Source of the DNA: Chitinimonas koreensis
GTDB taxonomy: Bacteria; Pseudomonadota; Gammaproteobacteria; Burkholderiales; Chitinimonadaceae
Reading direction: 5' to 3'
Assembly: GCF_014353015.1 (NCBI RefSeq)
Contig: NZ_CP060704.1
Span: 576,001 to 640,000, forward strand
Length of the DNA: 64,000 nt
The translations under genes were made by a program, and so were the position numbers. Position 1 is the first letter of the stretch. Each line of letters opens with the position of its first letter. The notes beneath the pieces were generated by a model. The model saw only the letters and a list, made by a program, of their open reading frames with translations. It was not told where the DNA came from and made no database searches. Below, one piece after another: positions 19,171-28,359 of this stretch.

Positions 19171-20667
19171 CTAGTCGTCGTTCTCCAGTGGTGCCGGCAG
19201 GCTGCCGGTCGCTTCCAGTTCACCCTTGAGCCAGGCCACCACCGCGTCGAGCGCGGGGTCGGCGAAGCCGTAGGTCACCAGCGCCGGGCACGGCAGGTCG
19301 GCCGCAGCGTAAGGGTTCCACAGCGCCAGGTGCAGGTCCGGCCGCCAGCTGTCGCGCTCGCGCGCGTCGTAGCGTTCGCGGGTATTGGAGGCCACGATCA
19401 CGAAGGCGTCGTCGCGCGCGGCGTCGCGCCAGTCGATGTCGCTGCGCTGCGGGTAGGCGATCACGTCGAGTTCGTACAGGGGCTTGAGCCGCTCGATCAG
19501 CACGCGGGCCGGCAGGCCGGGCTCGGACACGCCGTCGGACGGCGCGTCGGCCTGCACGATCAGCCGCACCTTGCTGCCCAGCACCGGCCGGCGGGCTTCG
19601 CCGACCAGGGTCAGTGCGCGGGCCCAGGCGTGGGCGAACAGCGCGCGGTCGTCGGCTTCCTGTTCCGCGCCGTAGTCGCGGCGCACGGCCGGGTAGCGCT
19701 GCGCCATCGCGGTGACGCGCGCATCGGCCTCGGCCAGCCGCGCTTGCGCGATGCGGCCGCTGCCGACGGCGTCGATCAGCGCCTGGCGCGAGGCGACCAT
19801 CTCGTCGGCGAACTGCAGCACCAGCGACAGGTCGGCGCCGGCGCCGATCGCCATCGCAGTGCCTTCGGCCTGGCCCCAGCGCTCGCGGATGGCTTTCATG
19901 TTCATGCCGTCGGTGATGGTGACGCCCTCGTAGCCCCACTCGTCGTGCAGCAGCGTCTGCAGGATCGCCGGCGACAGCGTGGCCGGCAGCTCGGCGTCGA
20001 AGGCCGGGAACACGATGTGGGCGCTCATCAGCCCCGGGGTCTGCTTGATCAGCGCGTGGAACGGCGACAGTTCGTACTGCTCGATCGCGGCGCGCGACTT
20101 GTCGACCACCGGCAGGTCGAGGTGCGAATCGGTATGGGTGTCGCCGTGGCCGGGGAAGTGCTTGACGCAGGTGGCGACGCCTTCGCTCAGATGGCCGGCC
20201 ATCCAGGCACCGGCCAGCCGCGCGGCCTTGGCCGGATCGGCGCCGAACGAGCGCTCGGCGATCACCGGGTTGCGCGGGTTGTTGTTCAGGTCGAGCACCG
20301 GCGCGTAGTTCCAGTTGATGCCGAGCGAGGCCAGGCCGCGGGCGATGGCGGCGCCGACCCGGTAGGCCAGCGTCTCGTCGCCGGCGGCGCCGAGGGCCAT
20401 GGCGCTCGGGGCGGCCGGCATGAACAGCGTGCGCATCACCGCGCCGCCTTCCTGGTCGATGCCGATCAGGGCGTCGTCGCCGATGGCGGCCTTGAGGTCG
20501 TCGACCAGCTTGCGGGTCTTCTCGGCGCTCGAGACGTTGCGGCGGAACAGGCAGATGGCGCGGAAGCCGTTGCTGCGCAGGAACTCGGCATCCTCGGCGG
20601 TCAGTTCGTCGCCGGGAACGTCGACCATCAGGGCGCGGCCGGCAAGGGTATGGAGATCGTGGGTCAT
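19171..20667 (-). CDS. nagZ: GH3 beta-N-acetylhexosaminidase, cytoplasmic (NagZ-like, long form)
   Basis: Hydrolyses terminal beta-linked GlcNAc. The protein has 498 residues: a GH3 TIM barrel with the NagZ-type His/Asp loop KHFPGHG (169-175) and DSH (180-182), the nucleophile D253 (ITDGMNMKAI), and a C-terminal domain of about 150 residues that the 340-residue enteric NagZ lacks. No signal peptide is present, so it acts on imported oligosaccharides inside the cell. It lies 7 bases after the second permease gene in the operon. A role in chitooligosaccharide breakdown is more likely than pure cell-wall recycling because of this context. Confidence 0.9.
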   Translation of the reverse strand: MTHDLHTLAGRALMVDVPGDELTAEDAEFLRSNGFRAICLFRRNVSSAEKTRKLVDDLKAAIGDDALIGIDQEGGAVMRTLFMPAAPSAMALGAAGDETLAYRVGAAIARGLASLGINWNYAPVLDLNNNPRNPVIAERSFGADPAKAARLAGAWMAGHLSEGVATCVKHFPGHGDTHTDSHLDLPVVDKSRAAIEQYELSPFHALIKQTPGLMSAHIVFPAFDAELPATLSPAILQTLLHDEWGYEGVTITDGMNMKAIRERWGQAEGTAMAIGAGADLSLVLQFADEMVASRQALIDAVGSGRIAQARLAEADARVTAMAQRYPAVRRDYGAEQEADDRALFAHAWARALTLVGEARRPVLGSKVRLIVQADAPSDGVSEPGLPARVLIERLKPLYELDVIAYPQRSDIDWRDAARDDAFVIVASNTRERYDARERDSWRPDLHLALWNPYAAADLPCPALVTYGFADPALDAVVAWLKGELEATGSLPAPLENDD

Positions 20668-20674
20668 GGTCGGT

Positions 20675-21595
20675 CTACTTCACAGCGCCGTCGAAGCCAC
20701 GCAGGAAGAAGCGCTGCGTGAACAGGAAGACGATCAGGATCGGAAGGATGGTCAGCACGGCGCCGGCGGCCACCACGCGGGTCTTGAAGCTGAAGGCGCC
20801 GGACAGGTATTTCACGCCGACGGCGAGCGGGAAGTTGTCGGGGCTGGTCATCACCACCGACGGCCAGATGTACTGGTTCCAGGCGGTCACCATGGTGAGG
20901 ATGGCGAGCGCGCCGAGCGCGGGCTTGGCCAGCGGCAGCATGATCTTCCAGAAGATGGTCCATTCGTTGGCGCCGTCGACGCGGGCGGCGTCGATCAGGT
21001 CGCCCGGCACCGCTTCGAAGGCCTGCTTCATCAGGAAGATGCCGATCGCGCCGGCCAGGTTGGGCAGCACCACGCCGGTGACGGTATCGGCCAGCTGCAG
21101 GCGCGAGACGGTGATGAAGTTGACCAGGAAGTTGATCTCGGCCGGCAGGATCATGGTGGCGATGATGGCGCCGAACACCCACTTGCGGCCCGGGAACTGC
21201 ATGCGTGCCAGCGGGTAGGCCGCCAGGCTGCAGATGACCAGCGTGCCGGCCACGGTGGCGGCCGAGATCAGGATCGAGTTCTTGAAGAAGGCCAGCAGGT
21301 TGATGGTGCGGAACACTTCGATGAAGTTCTCCAGCCCAGGATCGCTCGGCAGCAGCGGCGGCGGGAAGCTGTAGACATCGCCAGTGGTCGACAGCGCGGT
21401 GACCAGCGTCCACCAGAACGGGTAGACGGTGAGCACGGCCAGCACCGACAGCAGCAGGTAGTGGGGCAGGTGGCGGGCGACCCGGCGCAGGCGGGCGGCA
21501 AGCCGCGTGCCGGCCGGAACGGTCGTCTGCAGGGTGGGGGCGGTGGTCGCCGACATGGTCTGGGCTTCGCTCATGATGTTCTGCGCGTGGCTCAC
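20675..21595 (-). CDS. Sugar ABC transporter permease, MalG type
   Basis: The second permease of a CUT1 importer, six predicted membrane helices. The EAA loop is EAVPGDLIDAARVDGANEWTIFWKIMLPLAKP, whose G-A-N and I-x-LP core is the contact site for the ATPase (about residues 205-235). The start is taken as the GTG that overlaps the previous gene's stop (GTGA); an ATG at 21574 would remove seven residues. Either gives about 300 residues. It lies between the first permease and the GH3 gene. Confidence 0.9.
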   Translation of the reverse strand: MSHAQNIMSEAQTMSATTAPTLQTTVPAGTRLAARLRRVARHLPHYLLLSVLAVLTVYPFWWTLVTALSTTGDVYSFPPPLLPSDPGLENFIEVFRTINLLAFFKNSILISAATVAGTLVICSLAAYPLARMQFPGRKWVFGAIIATMILPAEINFLVNFITVSRLQLADTVTGVVLPNLAGAIGIFLMKQAFEAVPGDLIDAARVDGANEWTIFWKIMLPLAKPALGALAILTMVTAWNQYIWPSVVMTSPDNFPLAVGVKYLSGAFSFKTRVVAAGAVLTILPILIVFLFTQRFFLRGFDGAVK

Positions 21596-22494
21596 GGGTT
21601 CTTGGGTTGCAGGTAGCGGAAGTTGAGCCAGGCCAGCACCACGCAGACGCCGGACATGACCAGGCTGGCGGCCAGCGCGCGGCCGAAGTTGAGCGACTTG
21701 ATGCCGAATTCGTAGGCGTAGTACAGCGCGGTGTAGGTCGACTGGAACGGTCCGCCCTGGGTCATGATCTGGACTTCCTCGAAGGCCTTGACCGCGGCCA
21801 GCACCGACATCACCGAGCACAGCAGGATGGTGGGCAGCAGCAGCGGCACGGTGATGCGCCAGAACTTCTGCCAGGCGTTGGCGCCGTCGAGCGTGGCGGC
21901 CTCGTAGACGTCCTGCGAGATGGCTTGCAGGCCGGCGAGGTAGAGCACCATGTACCAGCCCAGGCCGCGCCAGATGGTGACGAACATCACGGCGAACAGC
22001 GCGATGCGGTCGTCGGTGAGGAAGCCGACCGGGTCGTCGATCATGTGCAGCCAGCGCAGGATGGCGTTGAGCGCGCCGTCCTCGTTGTACATGAAGTTCC
22101 AGATGATCCCGACCACCGACACGGTGGTGACCACCGGCAGGTAGTAGGCGGCGCGGAAGAACTTGATGCCGGGCAGCTGGTTGTTGACCAGCACCGCCAG
22201 CAGGATGGCCAGCACCTGGATCGCCGGCACCACGATCAGGTAGAGCGCCGAGTTCTTCAGCGAGATCAGGAACAGTTCGTCGCCGAACAGCTCGCGGAAG
22301 TTGTCGAGCCCGACCCACTGCGGCGCCTCGATCAGGTTGTACTGGGTGAAGGCGATGTAGGAGCCGAAGCCGACCGGCCAGAACGAGAACACCAGCAGCA
22401 GCGCGATGGCCGGTGCCAGGAACAGGTAGGCGGTCAGGGTGGCTTTACGTGACTGGGCCACGGTCTTCTCTCTCGTTGCGTCTGTCTGCGCCAT
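21592..22494 (-). CDS. Sugar ABC transporter permease, MalF type
   Basis: The first permease of the importer, 300 residues with six membrane segments. It starts MAQTDATREKTVAQSRKATL with the first helix YLFLAPAIALLLVFSFWPVG. The EAA motif is in the segment DVYEAATLDGANAWQKFWRI (about 200-220). Overlap with the next permease indicates translational coupling. The binding-protein gene is 152 bases upstream on the same strand; that gap contains a short palindrome around the string CCCCAACGCC and nothing else obvious. Confidence 0.9.
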   Translation of the reverse strand: MAQTDATREKTVAQSRKATLTAYLFLAPAIALLLVFSFWPVGFGSYIAFTQYNLIEAPQWVGLDNFRELFGDELFLISLKNSALYLIVVPAIQVLAILLAVLVNNQLPGIKFFRAAYYLPVVTTVSVVGIIWNFMYNEDGALNAILRWLHMIDDPVGFLTDDRIALFAVMFVTIWRGLGWYMVLYLAGLQAISQDVYEAATLDGANAWQKFWRITVPLLLPTILLCSVMSVLAAVKAFEEVQIMTQGGPFQSTYTALYYAYEFGIKSLNFGRALAASLVMSGVCVVLAWLNFRYLQPKNP

Positions 22495-22646
22495 CCGGCG
22501 GGATGGCCTCGTACACGGTTCGCCCGGGGTTGCCGGGACGGCTCGCGTTGGGGATGGGCACGCTTCGCAGGCATGCACATCCCCAACGCCGCTCCACCGT
22601 GGTGGAGCGAGCGCACTGCTTGCGTCGGGTCTGAGGCTGGGTCGGC

Positions 22647-23909
22647 TTACTTGCCGAGCTTCTGGTTCCAGAACGCCGCGGCTTCGTCGAGCGCGACCTT
22701 GGCGTCCTTGCGGCCGGTGACGGCCTGTTCGATCGCCGCCGAAAGCTTGGTCGACAGCAGCTCGGCGTCCTTCACCCCGGCCAGGAAGATGGTGCGGGTG
22801 ACGTCGAGGTTCTTGGCTGCCGCGACCAGGCCCTTCTCGACCGCGCCGGCGTTGGCGGGCAGGGTCTGGAAGTGGGCGTCCATCGCCGCGCGCTTCGAGG
22901 TCGGCAAGGTGCCGGCGAACTTGGAGAAGGCGAGCTGGTTCTCGGCGTTGGTCAGGTAGCTGCCGAGCTTGGCGACTTCGGGCACCAGCTTGGGGTCGAC
23001 GTTGCGCGGCACCACGAAGGTGAACTGCCAGCCGCCCGAGGCGATGCCGGACTTGCCCAGCGGCGCGCCGGCCGCGTCGGTGACCTTGTAGATGTTGGGC
23101 GCATCGTCGCGCACCCGGGTCAGCGCCGCCGGCACCGTCACCAGCATGGCCATCCGGCCGCTGTTGTAGGCCGCCATCGAGACCTGGAAGTTGTCCTGCG
23201 CGAACAGGTTGTCCTTCAGCAGCGCGCCGGCCTTGTAGGCGTCGGCCAGCTTGCGGACGAAGGCGACGTGCTCGGGCGAGTTGAACACCGCGCGGCCGTC
23301 CTTCATCACGTCGAGGCCTTCCTGGATCAGCAGGCCCTCGATCTTGGTCGGGCCCAGCGTCGGCGCGAAGCCCGCCACGCCGGTCCTGGCCTTGATGGTC
23401 TTGGCGTAGGAGAGCTGCATGTCGAACGACTTCGGCGGCAGCTTGGGATCGAGACCGGCCTTCTTGAACAGCTCGGTGTTGTAGGCGATCACGTTGGCGC
23501 CGTTGTAGAACGGGATGGCGTAGAGCTTGCCGTCGAAGGTGACGTCCTTGACCGCGCCGGCGACGTACTGGTTCTTGTCGATCAGGTTGTCCAGCGGCAG
23601 GATCAGGCCCGACTGCTTGTACTCATAGGCCCAGGGCACGTCCATGTTGGCCAGCGCCGGCGGCTTGCCCGAGGCGATGGCGGCGGTGAACTTGGTGCGG
23701 ATCACGTCCCACGGGTAATCGACCCAGACCACTTCGACGTTGGGGTTGGCGGCGTTGTACTTGGCCACCAGGTTCTTGAAGTAGGGGTCGAACTTGGGCG
23801 CCAGGCTCTGCGTCCAGAATTCGAGCCGCTGCTTTTCGGCCAGAGCCTGGCCCGACAGGGCGAGGCCGGCCAGCAGCAGGGCAGCGTGGGCGATACGTTT
23901 GAGTTGCAT
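22647..23909 (-). CDS. Sugar ABC transporter substrate-binding protein
   Basis: A periplasmic binding protein of 420 residues, family SBP_bac_1 (CUT1). The signal peptide is about 1-24 (ending SGQALA). It opens KQRLEFWTQSLAPKFDPYFK and has the usual KYNAANPNVEVVWVDYPW segment. No lipobox cysteine is present, so it is soluble. In this operon it most likely binds GlcNAc or chitooligosaccharides, an inference from nagA, the GH3 enzyme and the kinase around it. The interval upstream to the deaminase gene (23910-24028) shows no clear promoter. Confidence 0.92.
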   Translation of the reverse strand: MQLKRIAHAALLLAGLALSGQALAEKQRLEFWTQSLAPKFDPYFKNLVAKYNAANPNVEVVWVDYPWDVIRTKFTAAIASGKPPALANMDVPWAYEYKQSGLILPLDNLIDKNQYVAGAVKDVTFDGKLYAIPFYNGANVIAYNTELFKKAGLDPKLPPKSFDMQLSYAKTIKARTGVAGFAPTLGPTKIEGLLIQEGLDVMKDGRAVFNSPEHVAFVRKLADAYKAGALLKDNLFAQDNFQVSMAAYNSGRMAMLVTVPAALTRVRDDAPNIYKVTDAAGAPLGKSGIASGGWQFTFVVPRNVDPKLVPEVAKLGSYLTNAENQLAFSKFAGTLPTSKRAAMDAHFQTLPANAGAVEKGLVAAAKNLDVTRTIFLAGVKDAELLSTKLSAAIEQAVTGRKDAKVALDEAAAFWNQKLGK

Positions 23910-24028
23910 GTCGTGATCCTCGTTTCTATTCACTGCATCCACCCGGGCACCGGTCCCGGTCCTGGATCGCCCCGCGCGTCTGATGCGCACGTAGGCGAGC
24001 ACTGCAAGCTCTCGGCGTGCGGCGACGC

Positions 24029-25050
24029 TCAGCGCGTCATCGTCACCTTGTTCAGATGGCGCGGTTGATCGGGATCGAAGCCGCGGGCGCGGGCCAGCGC
24101 TTCGACCATCGGGTAGAACGCCGAGACGGCGGCGATCGGGTCCAGTTCGGGCGTCGGGCCGAGCGGCAGGGTCAGCTCGCGCGAGGCGACGTCGGCCGGG
24201 GCGGCCAGCAGCACCTTGGCGCCGCGGCCGCGCATTTCCTCGGCCAGCTTGACCAGGCCGGCCTGGGCCGGGCCGCGCGGGGCGAAGATCAGCAGCGGGT
24301 AGCCCTCGTCGATCAGCGCCATCGGGCCGTGCTTGATCTCGGCGCCGGAGAAGGCCTCGGCCTGGATCGCGGCGGTTTCCTTGCACTTGAGCGCGGCTTC
24401 GAGCGCCACCGGCAGGGTCAGGCTGCGGCCGACCACCATGATGCGGTCGGCGTCCTTGAGCACCTCGACCGCGGCCGACCAGTCGCTTTCCTGGGCTGCG
24501 CGCAGCGACTCGGGCAGCGCCTTGAGACCGTCGATCAGCGCGGCATCCTCGGCCCAGTGGGCGACCAGGCGGGCGCCGGCCGACAGGCTGGCGATATAGC
24601 TCTTGGTGGCGGCCACCGCATATTCGGGGCCGGCTTCGAGCGGCAGCGTCCATTCGGCGGCCTCGGCCAGCGGCGAGGCGGCGTCGTTGACCAGGGCGAC
24701 CGTCTGGGCACGGCCCTGGCGGAAGCGCTTGATCGGCTCGACCACGTCCGGGCTGCGGCCCGACTGCGAGATGGCCACCGCCACCGTGCCGGCCACGTCG
24801 AGCGGCGCGTCGTACATGGTCACCAGCGACATCGGCAGCGACACCGACAGGCGGCCGAGCTTGAGCATGGTCAGGTAGGCGAGGTAGGCCGAGGCGTGGT
24901 CCGAGCTGCCGCGGGCCACGGTGACCAGCGCGTGCGGATCGGTGTGGCGCAGCAGCGCGCCGAGTTCGGCGAAACGGGCGTCCTGGCGTTCGGCCTGACG
25001 GGCGACGGCCTCGGGCCTTCGCGCATCTCCTTCCACATGCAAGTGCTCAC
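24029..25050 (-). CDS. SIS-domain GlcN-6-P deaminase, NagB-II type (apparent frameshift at start)
   Basis: Two SIS domains related to the isomerase half of GlmS, without the glutaminase domain. The first contains VTVARGSSDHAS and AISQSGRSPDVV, and the second VVGRSLTLPVALEAALKCKE and HGPMALIDEGYP. It ends HLNKVTMTR, like GlmS, but with TR in place of the canonical VE after the KVT. One base is missing at about 25013-25017: adding a C turns MWKEMREGPR into MWKEMREGPEAVARQ, giving 340 residues. The GTG at 25050 follows the nagA stop at once; an ATG at 25038 is the alternative. It probably converts GlcN-6-P to fructose-6-P, replacing the classical NagB that is absent here. Confidence 0.88.
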
Positions 25051-26163
25051 TTATTGCTCCGTATTCAGATTGACCGGCTCGCCTTCGACGAAGACGGCCT
25101 TGAGTTGCAGATTGCGGTCGAACACCACGATGTCGGCGTAGGCGCCGACCTTGAGCAGGCCACGGTCGGTGAGTCCGAGCATCTCGGCCTGGAAGGTCGA
25201 CAGCCGCCGGGCGGCATCGTCGAGGTCGAGGCCGAGGCTGACCAGATTGCGCAGCGCCACGTCGAGCGTCAGCGTCGAGCCGGCCAGCGTGCCGTCGGGC
25301 AGGCGCACGCCGCCGAGGCACTTGGTCACCGTGTGGCGGCCGAGCTTGTAGTTGCCGTCGGGCATGCCGGCCGCGGCGGTCGAATCGGTCACGCAGTAGA
25401 GCTTGGGGATCGCCCGCAGCGCGGCCTTGATGGCGCCCGGATGCACGTGCAGCAGGTCGGGGATCAGTTCGGCGTACTCGGCGTGGGCCAGCGCGGCGCC
25501 GACGATGCCGGGTTCGCGGTGGTGCAGGCCGGTCATCGCGTTGAACAGGTGGGTGAAGCTGACCGCGCCGTGGCGCATCGCTTCGACGCCGTCCTCGTAG
25601 CTGCCCAGCGTATGGCCGAGCTGGATGCGGATGCCGCGACCGACCAGCTCGCTGATCAGTTCCATATGGCCCTGCACCTCGGGTGCCAGCGTCAGCACCT
25701 TGAGCGGCGCCAGCGCATCGAAGCCGGTGATCTCGTTCAGCACTCCGTCGCGGGCGAAGTTCGGCTGGGCGCCGAGTTTGCCCGGATTGATGTAGGGGCC
25801 TTCGAGGTGGGCGCCGAGCACCCGCGAACCGCCGGAGGCGCGCTCGGCGATCGCGCGCTGCACGCCCTGCAACGCGGTCTCGATCTCGCGCTTGGGCGCG
25901 GTCATGGTGGTGGCGAGCAGGCTGGTGGTGCCGTGGCGGGCATGGGTACGGGCGATGGTGTCGAGCGCGTCGCCGCCTTCCATCACGTCGCGGCCGCCGC
26001 CGCCGTGCACATGCAGGTCGATGAAGCCGGGCAGCACGATGTCGTCGGCGTTGCCGACCGGATCGCGCGGGTTGCCGGTGATCGCGGCGACGCGGGCATC
26101 GAACTGCATCGAGCCGTGCTGCCAGCCTTCCGGCGTGAGGATGTTGCCTGTCAGGGTACGCAT
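25051..26163 (-). CDS. nagA: N-acetylglucosamine-6-phosphate deacetylase
   Basis: Removes acetate from GlcNAc-6-P. The protein has 370 residues of amidohydrolase fold with the metal site HVHGGGGRDVMEG near 50-62 and the glutamate in GAHLEGPYINPGK (about 120-132). LGHTLGSYEDG, the substrate loop SFTHLFNAMTGLHHREPG and the catalytic aspartate in VTDSTAAAGMPDG follow. The SIS deaminase gene starts in the codon after its stop. It sits 49 bases after the GntR regulator gene. Confidence 0.96.
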   Translation of the reverse strand: MRTLTGNILTPEGWQHGSMQFDARVAAITGNPRDPVGNADDIVLPGFIDLHVHGGGGRDVMEGGDALDTIARTHARHGTTSLLATTMTAPKREIETALQGVQRAIAERASGGSRVLGAHLEGPYINPGKLGAQPNFARDGVLNEITGFDALAPLKVLTLAPEVQGHMELISELVGRGIRIQLGHTLGSYEDGVEAMRHGAVSFTHLFNAMTGLHHREPGIVGAALAHAEYAELIPDLLHVHPGAIKAALRAIPKLYCVTDSTAAAGMPDGNYKLGRHTVTKCLGGVRLPDGTLAGSTLTLDVALRNLVSLGLDLDDAARRLSTFQAEMLGLTDRGLLKVGAYADIVVFDRNLQLKAVFVEGEPVNLNTEQ

Positions 26164-26212
26164 TGCTTGTGCTGTTGTTTCGCGGCTATTCGTGATCGGT
26201 GCTTGGGGCGAC

Positions 26213-26959
26213 TCAGCGGCGCAGTTCGGCGACGAAGTCGTAGTAGTCGTTGCGGCAGTACGAGTAGGTCAGCTCGACCGGCAGCCCGCTGTCGAGATAG
26301 CCGATGCGGGTGATCATCAGCATCGCCGTGCCCGGCGGGATGCCGGCCAGCTGGGCGATCTCGTCGCTGGCGTTGACCGCCTTGATGTGCTGCAGCGCGC
26401 GGGTGACCGGCGAGCTGTGGTTGTCGAGGTAGCTGTAGAGCGAATCGCCGACCGCGCCGGGATCGGCCAGGTAGCGGCTGGGCAGGGTCGAGGTCTCGAC
26501 CGCCATCACCGTGTCGTCGGCCATGCGCAGGCGCTTGAGCCGCGCCACGGTCGACGCCGGCGACAGGCCCAGGCGCAGCACTTCCTCCTGGCTGGCGATG
26601 CCGATCTCGCGGCTGAGCCAGCGCGAGGCCGGCGCGAAGCCGCGGCTGCGGATCTCCTCGGAGAAGCTGGTCAGGCGCGACAGCGGTTGCACCAGGCGCG
26701 GCGCGATATAGGTGCCCGAGCCCTGGCGGCGCACGATCAGGCCCTGTTCGAACAGGATGTCCATCGCCTTGCGGGCGGTGACGCGCGAGATGTCGAGCAT
26801 CTCGCACAGCACGCGTTCGCTCGGCAGCGCCTCGTCGGCCTGCCACAAGCCGGTCGCGATGGCGTTGGAAAGCTTGTTGGCGACCTGCAGGTAGAGCGGT
26901 GTGCTGCTCTCCGCGTCGGGTTTCAGCGCGAGCAGCGCGGCTTCGCGTGCCTTATCCAT
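26213..26959 (-). CDS. GntR/HutC-family regulator, NagR/DasR-like
   Basis: A 248-residue repressor. It has an N-terminal winged helix (about 20-88) with LPSERVLCEMLDISRVTARKAMD and the wing GLIVRRQGSGTYI, and a C-terminal UTRA effector domain (about 95-245). NagR/DasR proteins bind GlcN-6-P or GlcNAc-6-P and control GlcNAc genes. Its start overlaps the 3' end of the kinase gene by 8 bases, and nagA follows, so it is part of the operon it most likely regulates. The palindrome at 27874-27892 is the best candidate operator. Confidence 0.9.
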   Translation of the reverse strand: MDKAREAALLALKPDAESSTPLYLQVANKLSNAIATGLWQADEALPSERVLCEMLDISRVTARKAMDILFEQGLIVRRQGSGTYIAPRLVQPLSRLTSFSEEIRSRGFAPASRWLSREIGIASQEEVLRLGLSPASTVARLKRLRMADDTVMAVETSTLPSRYLADPGAVGDSLYSYLDNHSSPVTRALQHIKAVNASDEIAQLAGIPPGTAMLMITRIGYLDSGLPVELTYSYCRNDYYDFVAELRR

Positions 26960-27817
26960 GTAGACGACCCCGAATCAGGTGCAGCGCGCCATCGGCCGAA
27001 TCGCCCTGTGGCTGGCGCGCGCGGTTGAGCAACGCTGCGGGCAGCCACGGACGGAGCGCTTCCGCCAGGCCGCCGCACAGCGCGAGAGGCAGGCGGTGGA
27101 CTGGATCGAGCGCATCGGCGATCGCCGCGATCTCCAGGCCTGCTTGGGTCAGAATGGTATCAGCGGCAGCATCGTCGGGTGCGTGGCGTATTACCAGTGG
27201 CGTGAGTTGTGCGTAAGTGGTCTGAGTGGCCTGGCCGAACCAGGCGAAGGCGGCGTCGATGTCGCCGCCGAGGTGGGCGATCACCGCCTCGGCCAGCTTG
27301 CTGCGGGCGACGCGGCCGTCGAGCGCCTTCTGCGCCAGCTGGGCTGCCCTGAGGCCGATCCAGGCGCCGCTGCCTTCGTCGCCGCTGGGGAAGCCCCAGC
27401 CCGAGACGGTGCGCTTGTCGCTGCCGCCGAACCAGGCTTCGCCGATGCTGCCGGTGCCGACCGCGACGATCGCGCCGTGCTGGCCGGCATGGGCGCCGAG
27501 CAGGGTGGTGAAGCCGTCGGTGTCGAGTGCGATCCGGGCGAAACCGGGGCCGCGTCGAGAAAATTGCGTGCCCAGCCGGCGTTGTGCACGCCGGCGAGGC
27601 CGAGGCCGATGGCGCAGCGCGCCGGGGCGAAGGGGCCGATTTCGGCGAAGGCGGACGAGAGCGCGGTCTGGATCGCCTGCCATGCCGGCGCGATGCCGAG
27701 CCCGAGGCCGGAGGGGCCGCCGCTGGCGCGTGCCAGCGGTTGGCCGCTGCGGTCGGCCACGACCACCCGGGTCCCGGTGCCGCCGCCATCCACGCCGATC
27801 AGATAGTCAAGACTCAT
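26952..27817 (-). CDS. BadF/BadG-family N-acetylglucosamine kinase (apparent frameshift)
   Basis: An ASKHA-fold sugar kinase starting MSLDYLIGVDGGGTGTRVVV. The phosphate-1 loop is GVDGGGTGTR, the phosphate-2 region is VAVGTGSIGEAW, and the ATP site is LALCGGLAEAL. The frame changes at the run 27546-27549: one extra C in GCGGCCCC restores FLDAAPGFARIALDTDGF. Repair gives about 288 residues, usual for this family. It is first in the operon behind the palindromic promoter, which suits phosphorylation of imported GlcNAc. An ATG at 27826 would add three residues. GlcNAc rather than glucosamine as substrate is inferred from nagA downstream. Confidence 0.87.
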
Positions 27818-27873
27818 GCTCTCCATGCTCCCGCAGACCGTGTGTCGTTTGTAAGAAGTATCCGGTCTTGTTG

Positions 27874-27892
27874 AACTGGTTCGATACCAGTT
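27874..27892. promoter_or_regulatory. Palindromic operator candidate for the NagR-like regulator
   Basis: AACTGGT and ACCAGTT form perfect seven-base arms around a five-base centre. The arms resemble the ACTGGT/ACCAGT halves known for DasR-type operators. It lies between the promoter of the amino-sugar operon and the kinase start. Confidence 0.65.
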
Positions 27893-27900
27893 GAATACAA

Positions 27901-27934
27901 GATCGATTCAATACCACTGTGAGACCGCTGTCAA
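27901..27934 (-). promoter_or_regulatory. Promoter of the amino-sugar operon with a second, degenerate operator
   Basis: On the minus strand a perfect TTGACA is followed 17 bases later by TTGAAT (or 15 bases later by TATTGA). The -10 region overlaps GTGGTATTGAATCGATC, a degenerate copy of the downstream palindrome. A repressor bound here would block the polymerase. Confidence 0.55.
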
Positions 27935-28094
27935 CGCTCCCATGAAGAAACGATGAAAAGCCCCGGACGGCGTGCAAAAAAGTCACAAAACTTGTCAACA
28001 GCCTGCGCGAGGGCCGCGTTAATCGCAGCAGACGCCGAATCCACGGGGTCTGGCTTGCACCCTCCAACGCTTCATCCGCCATTGAGGAACCGAC

Positions 28095-28265
28095 ATGAAA
28101 CTGTTCGCTGCCCTGATCGCTGGCCTGTTCGCCGTTTCGGCCTTCGCTACCGACGCACCCGCGCCGACCGACAAGCCGGCCGCCGAGAAGAAGGTCGAGA
28201 AGAAGATGAAGAAGCACAAGAAGGCGAAGAAGGAAGCCGTGAAGGAAGAAGAGAAGAAGTCCTGA
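28095..28265 (+). CDS. Small exported lysine-rich protein
   Basis: A 56-residue protein: signal peptide about 1-18 (MKLFAALIAGLFAVSAFA), then a mature part dominated by lysine with glutamate and alanine (EKKVEKKMKKHKKAKK). A GAGGAACCGAC ribosome site precedes the ATG. Similar tiny Lys/Glu-rich periplasmic proteins are common in Betaproteobacteria, with no known function; the charge suggests binding to an acidic polymer or membrane. It is divergent from the GlcNAc kinase operon and followed by a terminator, so probably monocistronic. Confidence 0.75.
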   Translation: MKLFAALIAGLFAVSAFATDAPAPTDKPAAEKKVEKKMKKHKKAKKEAVKEEEKKS

Positions 28266-28286
28266 GCCCGCGCTCGGACGGCATGA

Positions 28287-28312
28287 GAAAAGGCGGCCGA
28301 GGCCGCCTTTTT
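28287..28312 (+). terminator. Intrinsic terminator after the lysine-rich protein gene
   Basis: AAAAGGCGGCC and GGCCGCCTTTTT form an almost perfect stem with a two-base loop. The A run upstream makes it potentially bidirectional, also serving the convergent DUF1854 gene. Confidence 0.88.
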
Positions 28313-28359
28313 CGTGGGCTTTGCAGGGCGCGATGCCTGCTGGGCACGCGCCTGGCGGG

